Of a DNA stretch of 43,811 bases, positions 26,563 through 33,339 are shown one piece after another. The position numbers and the translations under genes were made by a program. Within the stretch, counting starts at the first letter, position 1; each line of letters opens with the position of its first letter. The notes below the pieces were generated by a model. It saw only the letters and a program-made list of their open reading frames with translations. It searched no databases and was not told where the DNA came from. This stretch comes from CAYWMD01 sp964458575 (GTDB lineage Bacteria > Verrucomicrobiota > Verrucomicrobiia > Limisphaerales > JADLHS01), in the NCBI GenBank assembly GCA_964458575.1, contig CAYWMD010000054.1:1-43811 (forward strand). Direction: 5' to 3'.

Positions 26563-26591
26563 AAAGGCTGTCGGCAACGACAGCCTTTTTT
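26563..26591 (+). terminator. Rho-independent terminator of the PEP-CTERM gene
   Basis: AAAGGCTGTCG-gcaa-CGACAGCCTTT makes an 11-bp perfect stem with a GCAA tetraloop, and the right arm runs into six T (26586-26591). It lies 20 bases after the stop, so the PEP-CTERM gene is monocistronic. Confidence 0.93.
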
Positions 26592-26689
26592 GTTATTCTC
26601 GAATGGCAACGCGATTTCATCGGGACTGCGCTGGCTACGGTCACCTGCTTCACCAGTTGAAGCGTTGACAGCACCAATACCCCGTCGCC

Positions 26690-28372
26690 ATGCTCCGGCC
26701 CATGTTTGACAATTGCACCTGGCTCAAAGGCAAGACCGTCTTTTTCGGTGTATTTGTCGTTGCCCTGGCCTTCGCCGCGGTCACGCAGCATATCTGGGAA
26801 GATTATTGGATCACTTTTCGCGCCAGCCGCAATCTGGCCTCCGGCCACGGCCTGGTCTATACACCCGGGGAACGGTTGCATACCTTCACCTCCCCATTGG
26901 GGACATTGATCCCCGCCGGATTAAGCTACTTGACGGGCAACAAAAATGACCAAGTCGTGCTCTGGATTTACCGCGTGATCAGCGCCACAACACTGGCGGC
27001 GGGTTTGGTTTTGCTGCTGCGGGTGACCTCGAAATTGCACCAACACCGGCTGGCCACCCTGCTGACCATGGCGTTGGTGGGACTGGATGCCAAGGTGGTG
27101 GATTTCACCATCAACGGTCAGGAGACCGGCCTCCAGGTCTTTTTCCTCGCGCTGACGATTCACGGTATGTTCGTGTCCGGAGCGCGCCAATGGTGGCGTC
27201 TAGGTCTGGGCTGGGCGGGCTTGATGTGGACGCGGCCTGACAGTTGCGTTTACATCGCGGCCCTGGGCTTGAGCGCGCTGATTTTTCGGCCGACGGACGC
27301 GGCCGTCCCGACGCGAAAGGAGTGGTGGAAAGTCTTTTTGAAGGCGGGCCTGATTTGTACGGCGGTTTATCTCCCGTGGTTCGCCTGGGCCTGGTCGTAC
27401 TACGGTTCCCCGATTCCACACACGGTTCTGGCCAAGGACACCAACCTGTCCCCGCTCACACCGTTCGGTCTTTTGTGGGAACTGTTGTTATTTCCCTTTT
27501 CGTTGCTGGCCCGTGATGCGAATGTGGTGTGGGTCTTTATGCCAACCTATTCCTGGGGTGGCGGGTGGCCGCTGACGCAACAAGGCGTATGCGCGGGCCT
27601 GGCGCTGGTCGCATCGCTCGCGTGGGCAATTCCGTTGCTACGGCCCACCACGCGGATGTTCTCCCTGGCCTTTTGTCTGGGCTTGTTCTTCTTGAGCAAG
27701 GTCGTCCGGGGAGTTGTGCCCTGGTATTTGCCGCCGGCCGAGATTCTCGGCTATATGACGCTGGGCCTCCTCTTTGATGAGCTGCTCGGCTTCACCAAGC
27801 GAATCCCGGACTTGGGTTGGTCCCGCGGCTGGTTTCGTCATTGCGGGCGCGTGTTAAGCATTGTGGCGATAACCTTGATGACGGGGCAGGCGGTGGTTAC
27901 CGTTTGCATGGCGCGGGAGATGGCCGTGCAGCAGGAAATCATCGAGAACGGCCTGCGCCGCGAAATTGGTCTGGGACTGCGCGAGAATGCCCGCTCACCG
28001 AACGATACCGTGTTTTTGGAGCCGCTGGGTTACATCGGTTATTATTCACAGCTCAAAATGCTGGATTGGCCCGGACTGAGTTCCAAGGAGGTGGTCGAAA
28101 CGCGGCGTCGCCTGGGACCGGAAAAGGAAAATCAGACCTACCTTGAACTCAAGCCGGACTGGATGGTTTTGCGGCCATTCGAGGCCCGGAAAGTCAACCC
28201 GATGGTTGACACGACTCACCTAAGAGAGCTCTATGATTTGATCAAGGTGTTTGATGCCTCGGAGAAGGTTGCCGCCATTCGATGGCTGCCGGGACGGGAT
28301 TATCTTAAAAACGATCAGACGTTTTTGATCCTGCGTCGCAAGGCCGAGGAAAAACCCAAACCCGCAAACTGA
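26690..28372 (+). CDS. GT-C membrane glycosyltransferase, AftB-like (paralogue)
   Basis: 560 aa, polytopic. It has the same N-terminal loop as the protein at 5880-7544: WEDYWITFRASRNLASGHG and TPGERLHTFTSPLG, with Glu37/Asp38 as candidate catalytic acids. DFTINGQETGLQVFFL follows near residue 145, and the soluble C-terminal part contains LGYIGYYSQLKMLDWPGLSS and ELKPDWMVLRP. The two proteins are similar along their whole length, so they arose by duplication, but they lie 19 kb apart on opposite strands. An alternative start is the ATG at 26702. Its predicted role is transfer of a sugar from a polyprenyl carrier outside the membrane. Confidence 0.88.
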   Translation: MLRPMFDNCTWLKGKTVFFGVFVVALAFAAVTQHIWEDYWITFRASRNLASGHGLVYTPGERLHTFTSPLGTLIPAGLSYLTGNKNDQVVLWIYRVISATTLAAGLVLLLRVTSKLHQHRLATLLTMALVGLDAKVVDFTINGQETGLQVFFLALTIHGMFVSGARQWWRLGLGWAGLMWTRPDSCVYIAALGLSALIFRPTDAAVPTRKEWWKVFLKAGLICTAVYLPWFAWAWSYYGSPIPHTVLAKDTNLSPLTPFGLLWELLLFPFSLLARDANVVWVFMPTYSWGGGWPLTQQGVCAGLALVASLAWAIPLLRPTTRMFSLAFCLGLFFLSKVVRGVVPWYLPPAEILGYMTLGLLFDELLGFTKRIPDLGWSRGWFRHCGRVLSIVAITLMTGQAVVTVCMAREMAVQQEIIENGLRREIGLGLRENARSPNDTVFLEPLGYIGYYSQLKMLDWPGLSSKEVVETRRRLGPEKENQTYLELKPDWMVLRPFEARKVNPMVDTTHLRELYDLIKVFDASEKVAAIRWLPGRDYLKNDQTFLILRRKAEEKPKPAN

Positions 28373-28375
28373 GCG

Positions 28376-28399
28376 GGCGCGGTTCGTGACTTCCGCGCC
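28376..28399. terminator. Possible hairpin between convergent genes
   Basis: GGCGCGG-(10 nt)-CCGCGCC forms a 7-bp stem in the 37-base gap between the convergent GT-C and GT2 genes. There is no T-tract, so termination is uncertain. Confidence 0.3.
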
Positions 28400-28409
28400 G
28401 GCCAGATCG

Positions 28410-29189
28410 TCAATCAGACGGTCGCTGGCCCTTGCGATAATCCCCGCGGCTGAAATACTTTTCCAGCCACACGTACAAACAGATGAACAGGTAACGGCTG
28501 CCCATCTCTTTGATCTTGAGTTTCGACACGCCGGCCTCGCGCCCCCGCCAGGTGATCGGAAGGACCGTCCAGGTGTAGCCGCGCACAATGGACTTGAGCG
28601 GCAGTTCCACCGTGAGATTGAAATGCGGCGCCAGCAATGGTTTGCACCCTTCGATGACCTCCCGCCGATAGGCTTTGAACGCGTTGGTCGTGTCGTTGAG
28701 CGAAATATGGAACAGCACCCGGATGAAAAGGTTGGCCAGCCGGTTGAGCAAAAGCTTGTGGCGCGGGTAACCCGTCACGCCCGAACCACGGATGAAACGG
28801 CTGCCAAAAACACAATCGAATCCGCGGTTGAGCGCCTCCCAATACCGCACCACGTCCCGGCAATCGTCCGATTCATCCGCCATCATGATCACCACGGCAT
28901 CCCCAGTCATGTGCTCGAAACCACAAATGACCGCCCGGCCGAAACCGTGTGGCCCCGGGTTGCGGATCGGTTTCAATTCGGGAATCCGCTGCTGCAAGCC
29001 CGTCAACACTTGCCATGTCCCATCCGTGCTACCGTCGTCCACGGCCACGATTTCGTGCGGCACGCGCTTCAGCCGCAATTCGACGTGCAAATGCTCGATC
29101 GTCGGGCCGAGGCAATCCTCCTCGTTCCGCGCCGGAATCACAATCGAAAGCAATTGCAGCGGATTTGACTCGGCCGTCGTTTCGCTCAT
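28410..29189 (-). CDS. Family 2 glycosyltransferase, DPM1-like
   Basis: 259 aa. The GT-A domain has LLSIVIPARNEEDCLGPTIE, AVDDGSTDGTW (D51/D52), and IMMADESDD as the metal/nucleotide-sugar block near residue 105. It continues with FDCVFGSRFIRGSG and NDTTNAFKAYRREV, typical of dolichol/polyprenyl-phosphate mannose synthases. There is no C-terminal membrane anchor, unlike the enzyme at 17037. The ATG at 29189 overlaps the stop of the epimerase gene as ATGA, so translation is probably coupled. The frame is open further upstream, but that part lies inside the epimerase gene. It probably makes a polyprenyl-phosphate sugar. Confidence 0.9.
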   Translation of the reverse strand: MSETTAESNPLQLLSIVIPARNEEDCLGPTIEHLHVELRLKRVPHEIVAVDDGSTDGTWQVLTGLQQRIPELKPIRNPGPHGFGRAVICGFEHMTGDAVVIMMADESDDCRDVVRYWEALNRGFDCVFGSRFIRGSGVTGYPRHKLLLNRLANLFIRVLFHISLNDTTNAFKAYRREVIEGCKPLLAPHFNLTVELPLKSIVRGYTWTVLPITWRGREAGVSKLKIKEMGSRYLFICLYVWLEKYFSRGDYRKGQRPSD

Positions 29190-30250
29190 AGGTGACTGGT
29201 CCTGTCCAGCCAATCCGGATTCTGTTCCGCATGTACCGCGATTTCCGACCAGATGGCCTCCAGCAATGTCTGCGGCTGCCAGTTCCAGACCCGGCCCGCC
29301 TCGCTCGAGTCCAGCACCAGCCACGGAACGTCAAACGGCCGATCACTACTGTCCCCGGCGACCACGCGCGGTCCGAACCTTTCGGCGCACCATTCACTGA
29401 GCTGGCGCAGTGACGCGCTTTGTTGGATACCACCGCTGACATTGAGTACGCGCGGCCCGTCCGGGCGCGGGTGGCTGACTTGGGCAACGATCAACGAAAC
29501 CAAATCGCGCGGATGCAGGCAGTCCCGCACCTGATGACCCGTTCCATTGAAACCGATGTATTTCAATGGGTGCTGCTCGAACCACGAATGAATCCAGTAG
29601 GAAAAGATGCCCTGGTCGGCCCGGCCAAATTGCCCGGCGCCGGCCAGCACCCCACAACGGTTGATGAAGACCGGCAACCCAAACGCGGCGGCATATTCGC
29701 AGGCGAGGAGTTCGGACGCCCGCTTGGAACTGCCATACAGCGAAAGGGGTGGCTCGCACGAGAATGATTCTGAAACACCGCGCCCGCTCATTCCGCGAAT
29801 TTCCGCCGCGCGCGGAACGAATTTGTTTTCCTGCACTTCCAGCGGAATCGCCGCCAGTTGATGGATGGAGTAAACGCGGCTGGTGCTCAATAAGATGAAA
29901 CCGCTTTGCCAATTTTTCGTCATTTCGAGCAGGTTAATCGTTCCGATCAGGTTGTGCTCGAGCACATGTCGGCTGGCCGAACCGCCCTGCACTCCGCCCA
30001 AAACGCTCGGCAGGGCGGCCGCGTCGAGAATCCAGTCGCAATGCGGCAAAGCCTCCAGGTCGCTGGTGTTACGAACATCTCCGTGGTGAACCTGAACACC
30101 CAGACGACGAAGCGGCAGACGATTCAGTTCGCTGCCGGTACGGACGAAATTGTCCAAGCCCAGCACTTCCCATGCGGGTGATATTTCCTTAAGTCCGCGC
30201 GCAATGGTGCTGCCGACGAAACCGCACACTCCGGTGACAAGGATACGCAT
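29186..30250 (-). CDS. NAD-dependent epimerase/dehydratase, CDP-paratose 2-epimerase-like
   Basis: 354 aa, extended SDR. The Rossmann motif GVCGFVG (Gly7, Gly10, Gly13) and the catalytic Tyr172-x3-Lys176 in LYGSSK are present. The pattern of blocks (NLIGTINLLE, LLSTSRVYSI, RCGVLAGAGQFGRADQG, GTGHQVRDCLHPRDLV) is closest to CDP-paratose/tyvelose 2-epimerases. It makes or converts a nucleotide sugar in the cytoplasm; the exact substrate is not certain. It overlaps the DPM1-like GT2 gene as ATGA, which suggests that its product feeds that enzyme. Confidence 0.88.
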   Translation of the reverse strand: MRILVTGVCGFVGSTIARGLKEISPAWEVLGLDNFVRTGSELNRLPLRRLGVQVHHGDVRNTSDLEALPHCDWILDAAALPSVLGGVQGGSASRHVLEHNLIGTINLLEMTKNWQSGFILLSTSRVYSIHQLAAIPLEVQENKFVPRAAEIRGMSGRGVSESFSCEPPLSLYGSSKRASELLACEYAAAFGLPVFINRCGVLAGAGQFGRADQGIFSYWIHSWFEQHPLKYIGFNGTGHQVRDCLHPRDLVSLIVAQVSHPRPDGPRVLNVSGGIQQSASLRQLSEWCAERFGPRVVAGDSSDRPFDVPWLVLDSSEAGRVWNWQPQTLLEAIWSEIAVHAEQNPDWLDRTSHL

Positions 30251-30636
30251 GGTAGTGGCTTAGGGATGTCGAGCTGCCCTCGGTCGCCCGCAATCGTTTC
30301 CCTTGATGCAAAACCATCCTGCGAGCACCCGGTTGGCAGTTGTCGGGGAATCGCACCCGGTGGCCCGGCCGTGAACAGTCATCGCCGGGCCAATCGGAGA
30401 GGAGCCGTCTTTGATGGCACAACAATTGGGCATTTTTCAGGTCGCTTGGTTGCCGTCAGGTTTGGGCGGTACGTTCGCGACGCCCGGTCAAATTGGCCGC
30501 TTTATCCCGAGGATTCAAGGGCCAATTGTCCCACTCCAATTGAGCCACTCCGGCCCGATGGGAGCAGTTCTGTGCCGCTAATAGGCTTGACCTGCCCCGG
30601 CGAAGCGCTTTAACTATGCGGCGTTAGGCTAAATTC
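30251..30636. other. Divergent intergenic region upstream of mreB
   Basis: 386 bases without a convincing gene. It holds GGCCCGGC/GCCGGGCC (30362-30369 with 30384-30391), AATTGGCC/GGCCAATT (30491-30498 with 30520-30527), and two direct CCAATTG copies 14 bases apart (30522 and 30536), with another CAATTG at 30423. It probably carries the control region of both the epimerase pair and the mre operon. Confidence 0.5.
30587..30615 (+). promoter_or_regulatory. Candidate promoter of the mreB operon
   Basis: TTGACC at 30587-30592 (five of six) with 17-base spacing to TTAACT at 30610-30615 (three of six). It ends 21 bases before the mreB ATG. The -10 match is weak. Confidence 0.35.
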
Positions 30637-31662
30637 ATGTTAGCGCAATTCAAAAGCCTGTTCTCCAACGACATTGGGATAGACCTCGGGACGGCCAATT
30701 CATTGGTCTATGTTCGCGATCGGGGCATTGTCCTCCGCGAACCTTCGGTCGTCGCGATCCAGGCGGGCACAACCAACGTGTTGGCCGTCGGTGAGGAAGC
30801 GAAGCGAATGCTGGGCCGAACGCCCGGCAACATCGTGGCCATCCGCCCGATGAAAGACGGCGTCATCGCCGACTTCGAAATCACCGAGGCCATGCTCCGC
30901 CACTTCATCCAAAAGGTCCATCATCGGAAGCTGATTGCTCCGCGGGTGGTCGTCGCCGTGCCTTCGGGCATTACGGAGGTGGAGAAACGGGCGGTCAAAG
31001 ATTCCGCGACTCATGCCGGTGCGCGGGAGGTTTATTTGATCGAACAACCGATGGCTTCGGCCATTGGCGTCGGATTACCGGTGCATGAGCCGGCGGGCAA
31101 CATGATCGTGGACATCGGCGGCGGGACTTGCGAAATCGCAATCATCTCGCTCGCGGGAATCGTCTTCAGCCGCAGCCTGCGGGTGGGCGGAGACGAATTC
31201 GATGACACCATCGTGGCCCACATGAAACGCGCCTACAACCTGATGATCGGTGAACGCACCGCGGAAGAAATCAAGATCCGGGTCGGATCGGCTTTTCCGC
31301 TGGAGCAGGAATTAACCATGGAAGTCAAGGGCCGCGATTTGAGCACGGGTCTGCCGAAAACGCTGACCATCCGCTCTGAAGAAATTCGCGAGGCCTTGCG
31401 AGAACCGCTTTCGAGCATCCTCGAATCCGTCCGTCTCACGCTGGAACGTTGTCCGCCGGAACTGGCCGCCGACCTTGTGGATCGCGGCATTGTCATGGCG
31501 GGCGGCGGCGGCCTCTTGCGAGGCATCGACCGGCTGGTGGCGGAGGAGACCGGTTTGCCCGTCCACGTCGCTGACGACCCCATGAGCGCCGTGGCCGAGG
31601 GCACGGGACGCGTGTTGCAGGAATTACAGTTCCTCAAACGCGTCGCGACCAACGCCAGATGA
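30637..31662 (+). CDS. mreB: Rod shape-determining protein MreB
   Basis: 341 aa, the normal length. MreB is the bacterial actin that directs the lateral cell-wall elongation machine at the inner face of the membrane. Its N-terminus MLAQFKSLFSNDIGIDLGTA carries the membrane-binding and phosphate-1 segments. Other signatures are GVIADFEITEAMLRHFI, VPSGITEVEKRAV, the phosphate-2 motif IVDIGGGTCEIAIISL, LRVGGDEFDDTIV and IVMAGGGGLLRGID. An AGG nine bases before the ATG could serve as a ribosome site. It is the first gene of mreB-mreC-mreD-mrdA-rodA-rng. Confidence 0.98.
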   Translation: MLAQFKSLFSNDIGIDLGTANSLVYVRDRGIVLREPSVVAIQAGTTNVLAVGEEAKRMLGRTPGNIVAIRPMKDGVIADFEITEAMLRHFIQKVHHRKLIAPRVVVAVPSGITEVEKRAVKDSATHAGAREVYLIEQPMASAIGVGLPVHEPAGNMIVDIGGGTCEIAIISLAGIVFSRSLRVGGDEFDDTIVAHMKRAYNLMIGERTAEEIKIRVGSAFPLEQELTMEVKGRDLSTGLPKTLTIRSEEIREALREPLSSILESVRLTLERCPPELAADLVDRGIVMAGGGGLLRGIDRLVAEETGLPVHVADDPMSAVAEGTGRVLQELQFLKRVATNAR

Positions 31663-31753
31663 TTCCTGCCGGCCGGGCCGTCTCACCCATGAGTGAAGAC
31701 CGCCCCGCGTTCGCCTGCACCGCGGCTGACAATCCGCCGCGCGACGTGCAGCG

Positions 31754-32560
31754 ATGTTTAAACGTCCGCAATACATAATTATTGGTCTGGTGGTTCTGGT
31801 GGCGCTGGTGGTTCTCAACCTGCCCAACCAGACGGCATCCCGTCTTAAACTTGCCATTGGCAGCCTTTTTTTACCCCTTTTCGGCCTTGCCGGCGTCGGC
31901 CAGCAGGCGGCCGGAAAAGCCACGGATGTCGCCTTGCCCCGCTCCGAACTCATCCGCCAGAACGAATTGCTGCGCCGTGAAAACCAGCAACTCATCCTCC
32001 AGGCGATGCAATCCGCAGACGTCGCGCGAGAGAACGACCGGCTGCGCCGGCAGGTCGGCTGGCAGCAGCGCAACCGGCAGTGGAACTGCAAACTTGCTCG
32101 CGTCGTCCTGCGCGATCCCGCCAATTGGTGGCGAACCGTGCAAATTGACCTTGGTAGCCGGGACGGCCTGCGCGAGAACCTGGCTGTCCTTACCAGTGAC
32201 GGTCTGGTCGGCCGCACTTCCTCCGTAAGTTTGATGCGCTCGCAGGTGGTTTTGATCGGCGACCCGAGTTGTCGGGTCGGGGTGCTTGTCCAGAACGAGA
32301 CCCGCGACAACGGCGTCATCGGATCGGGCGGCCCCCTGGACAATTCCCTCGTCGAACTGGGCTACCTCTCCCACAACGCGGCGCTGAAGCCCGGCCAGGA
32401 TGTTGTCACCAGCGGGTTGGGCGGAGTCTTCCCGGCGGGCATTCCCATCGGCAAGATCGTGGACTCGCGACCGGTCGAATTTGGCTTTTATACCGAGGCC
32501 CGCGTGAAGCTGAACGCCAACCTGGGCGCGCTGGAGGAAGTGTGGGTGCTTTTGCCATGA
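31754..32560 (+). CDS. mreC: Cell shape-determining protein MreC
   Basis: 268 aa. One N-terminal helix (about residues 7-24) is followed by a coiled coil (about 65-105, RSELIRQNELLRRENQQLIL) and two beta domains. Family blocks are ANWWRTVQIDLGSRDGL, AVLTSDGLVGRTSSV, VVTSGLGGVFPAGIPIGKI and the C-terminal LGALEEVWVLLP. MreC is a periplasmic scaffold that activates PBP2/RodA. It lies 91 bases after mreB. Confidence 0.96.
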   Translation: MFKRPQYIIIGLVVLVALVVLNLPNQTASRLKLAIGSLFLPLFGLAGVGQQAAGKATDVALPRSELIRQNELLRRENQQLILQAMQSADVARENDRLRRQVGWQQRNRQWNCKLARVVLRDPANWWRTVQIDLGSRDGLRENLAVLTSDGLVGRTSSVSLMRSQVVLIGDPSCRVGVLVQNETRDNGVIGSGGPLDNSLVELGYLSHNAALKPGQDVVTSGLGGVFPAGIPIGKIVDSRPVEFGFYTEARVKLNANLGALEEVWVLLP

Positions 32561-32565
32561 CCGCT

Positions 32566-32672
32566 GGGAAACATTCAACATTCAACATTCAACGTCGAAC
32601 GCCCAACTTGGCGGCGAGTCGCGGCCATTTCATTGAATGTTGGGCGTTGAGTGTTGAATGTTCGATGTTCCC
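32566..32672. repeat. Long imperfect inverted repeat built of ACATTCA units
   Basis: The left arm 32566-32607 has three tandem ACATTCA units followed by ACG and CGCCCAAC. The right arm 32639-32672 reads GTTGGGCGTTGAGTGTTGAA and on to TTCCC and is its imperfect reverse complement. A 31-base centre lies between. It fills nearly all of the mreC-mreD gap. Confidence 0.8.
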
Positions 32673-32678
32673 GCTGCA

Positions 32679-33230
32679 ATGACCACCTTCCGCACCATCT
32701 TGATTTTGATCGCTGCGTTTCTCGCGGTGTTCTGGGAAGCCGCGTTTCCCGGCACGGGGCGCTGGTTCAAGGCGCAAGTGGACTTGCTGCCGCCGCTCAT
32801 GGTTTACGCGAGTCTTTACACCGGACTGCCAACCATCGCGTTGGTCGCGGTCGCGGGCGGGTTGTTCTTCGACTCGCTTTCCGCGAATCCGCTGGGAATC
32901 AGCATCCTGCCACTCTTCACGCTGGGCGTTGCGATTTGCTGGCGGCGCGAACTGATTTTGCGCGAGCAAGCCTACGCGCAATTCGTGCTCGGCCTGGCCG
33001 TGAGCGCGGCCGCGCCGGTCCTGACGGTTGTGCTGCTATTGACCGCCGGCCAGTCGCCGTTGCTGGGTTGGGGCTCCCTTTGGCAATGGCTCGTGATGAG
33101 TCTCGGCGGTGCGGTTGCCACACCAATCGTCTTCTTGGTTTTTGGTTGGTGTGAAAGGGCGTTCGGTTATCGGCGTATCACCGAAGTCAGCTTCCGGCCC
33201 GACCGGGAGATACGGCGCGGAAGAAGTTAA
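32679..33230 (+). CDS. mreD: Rod shape-determining protein MreD
   Basis: 183 aa from the ATG at 32679; the frame is open for 21 bases upstream, but those lie in the repeat. About five helices cover the protein, with AFLAVFWEAAFPGTGRWF at the start, PPLMVYASLYTGLPTIALVA and GGLFFDSLSANPLGISILPL. The last is the typical MreD block. MreD is an inner-membrane partner of MreC. The position between mreC and the PBP2 gene supports the call, as sequence conservation in this family is low. Confidence 0.9.
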   Translation: MTTFRTILILIAAFLAVFWEAAFPGTGRWFKAQVDLLPPLMVYASLYTGLPTIALVAVAGGLFFDSLSANPLGISILPLFTLGVAICWRRELILREQAYAQFVLGLAVSAAAPVLTVVLLLTAGQSPLLGWGSLWQWLVMSLGGAVATPIVFLVFGWCERAFGYRRITEVSFRPDREIRRGRS

Positions 33231-33339
33231 CCATGAGTGTGAAGTCCAACATCCTGAGTCTCGAGCCGGCCGCAGCCACCGCGGCCAGACTTGCGCCAAC
33301 GACGCTGGACCTTGGACTTCGGACGCCCCGCTGAAACGA

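Noticed and set aside
30266..30613. 115-codon frame in the mreB upstream gap
   Set aside because: Its composition is unlike the neighbouring proteins, there is no motif, and it covers the hairpins and promoter-like elements.
31689..31775. 28-codon ORF between mreB and mreC
   Set aside because: Too short, no ribosome site, overlaps the mreC start out of frame, and no repeat or motif supports it.
33109..33339. Upstream extension of the PBP2 frame into mreD
   Set aside because: These 77 codons overlap mreD and the TGGAC repeat, and the ATG at 33340 stands directly before the membrane anchor as in other PBP2 proteins.
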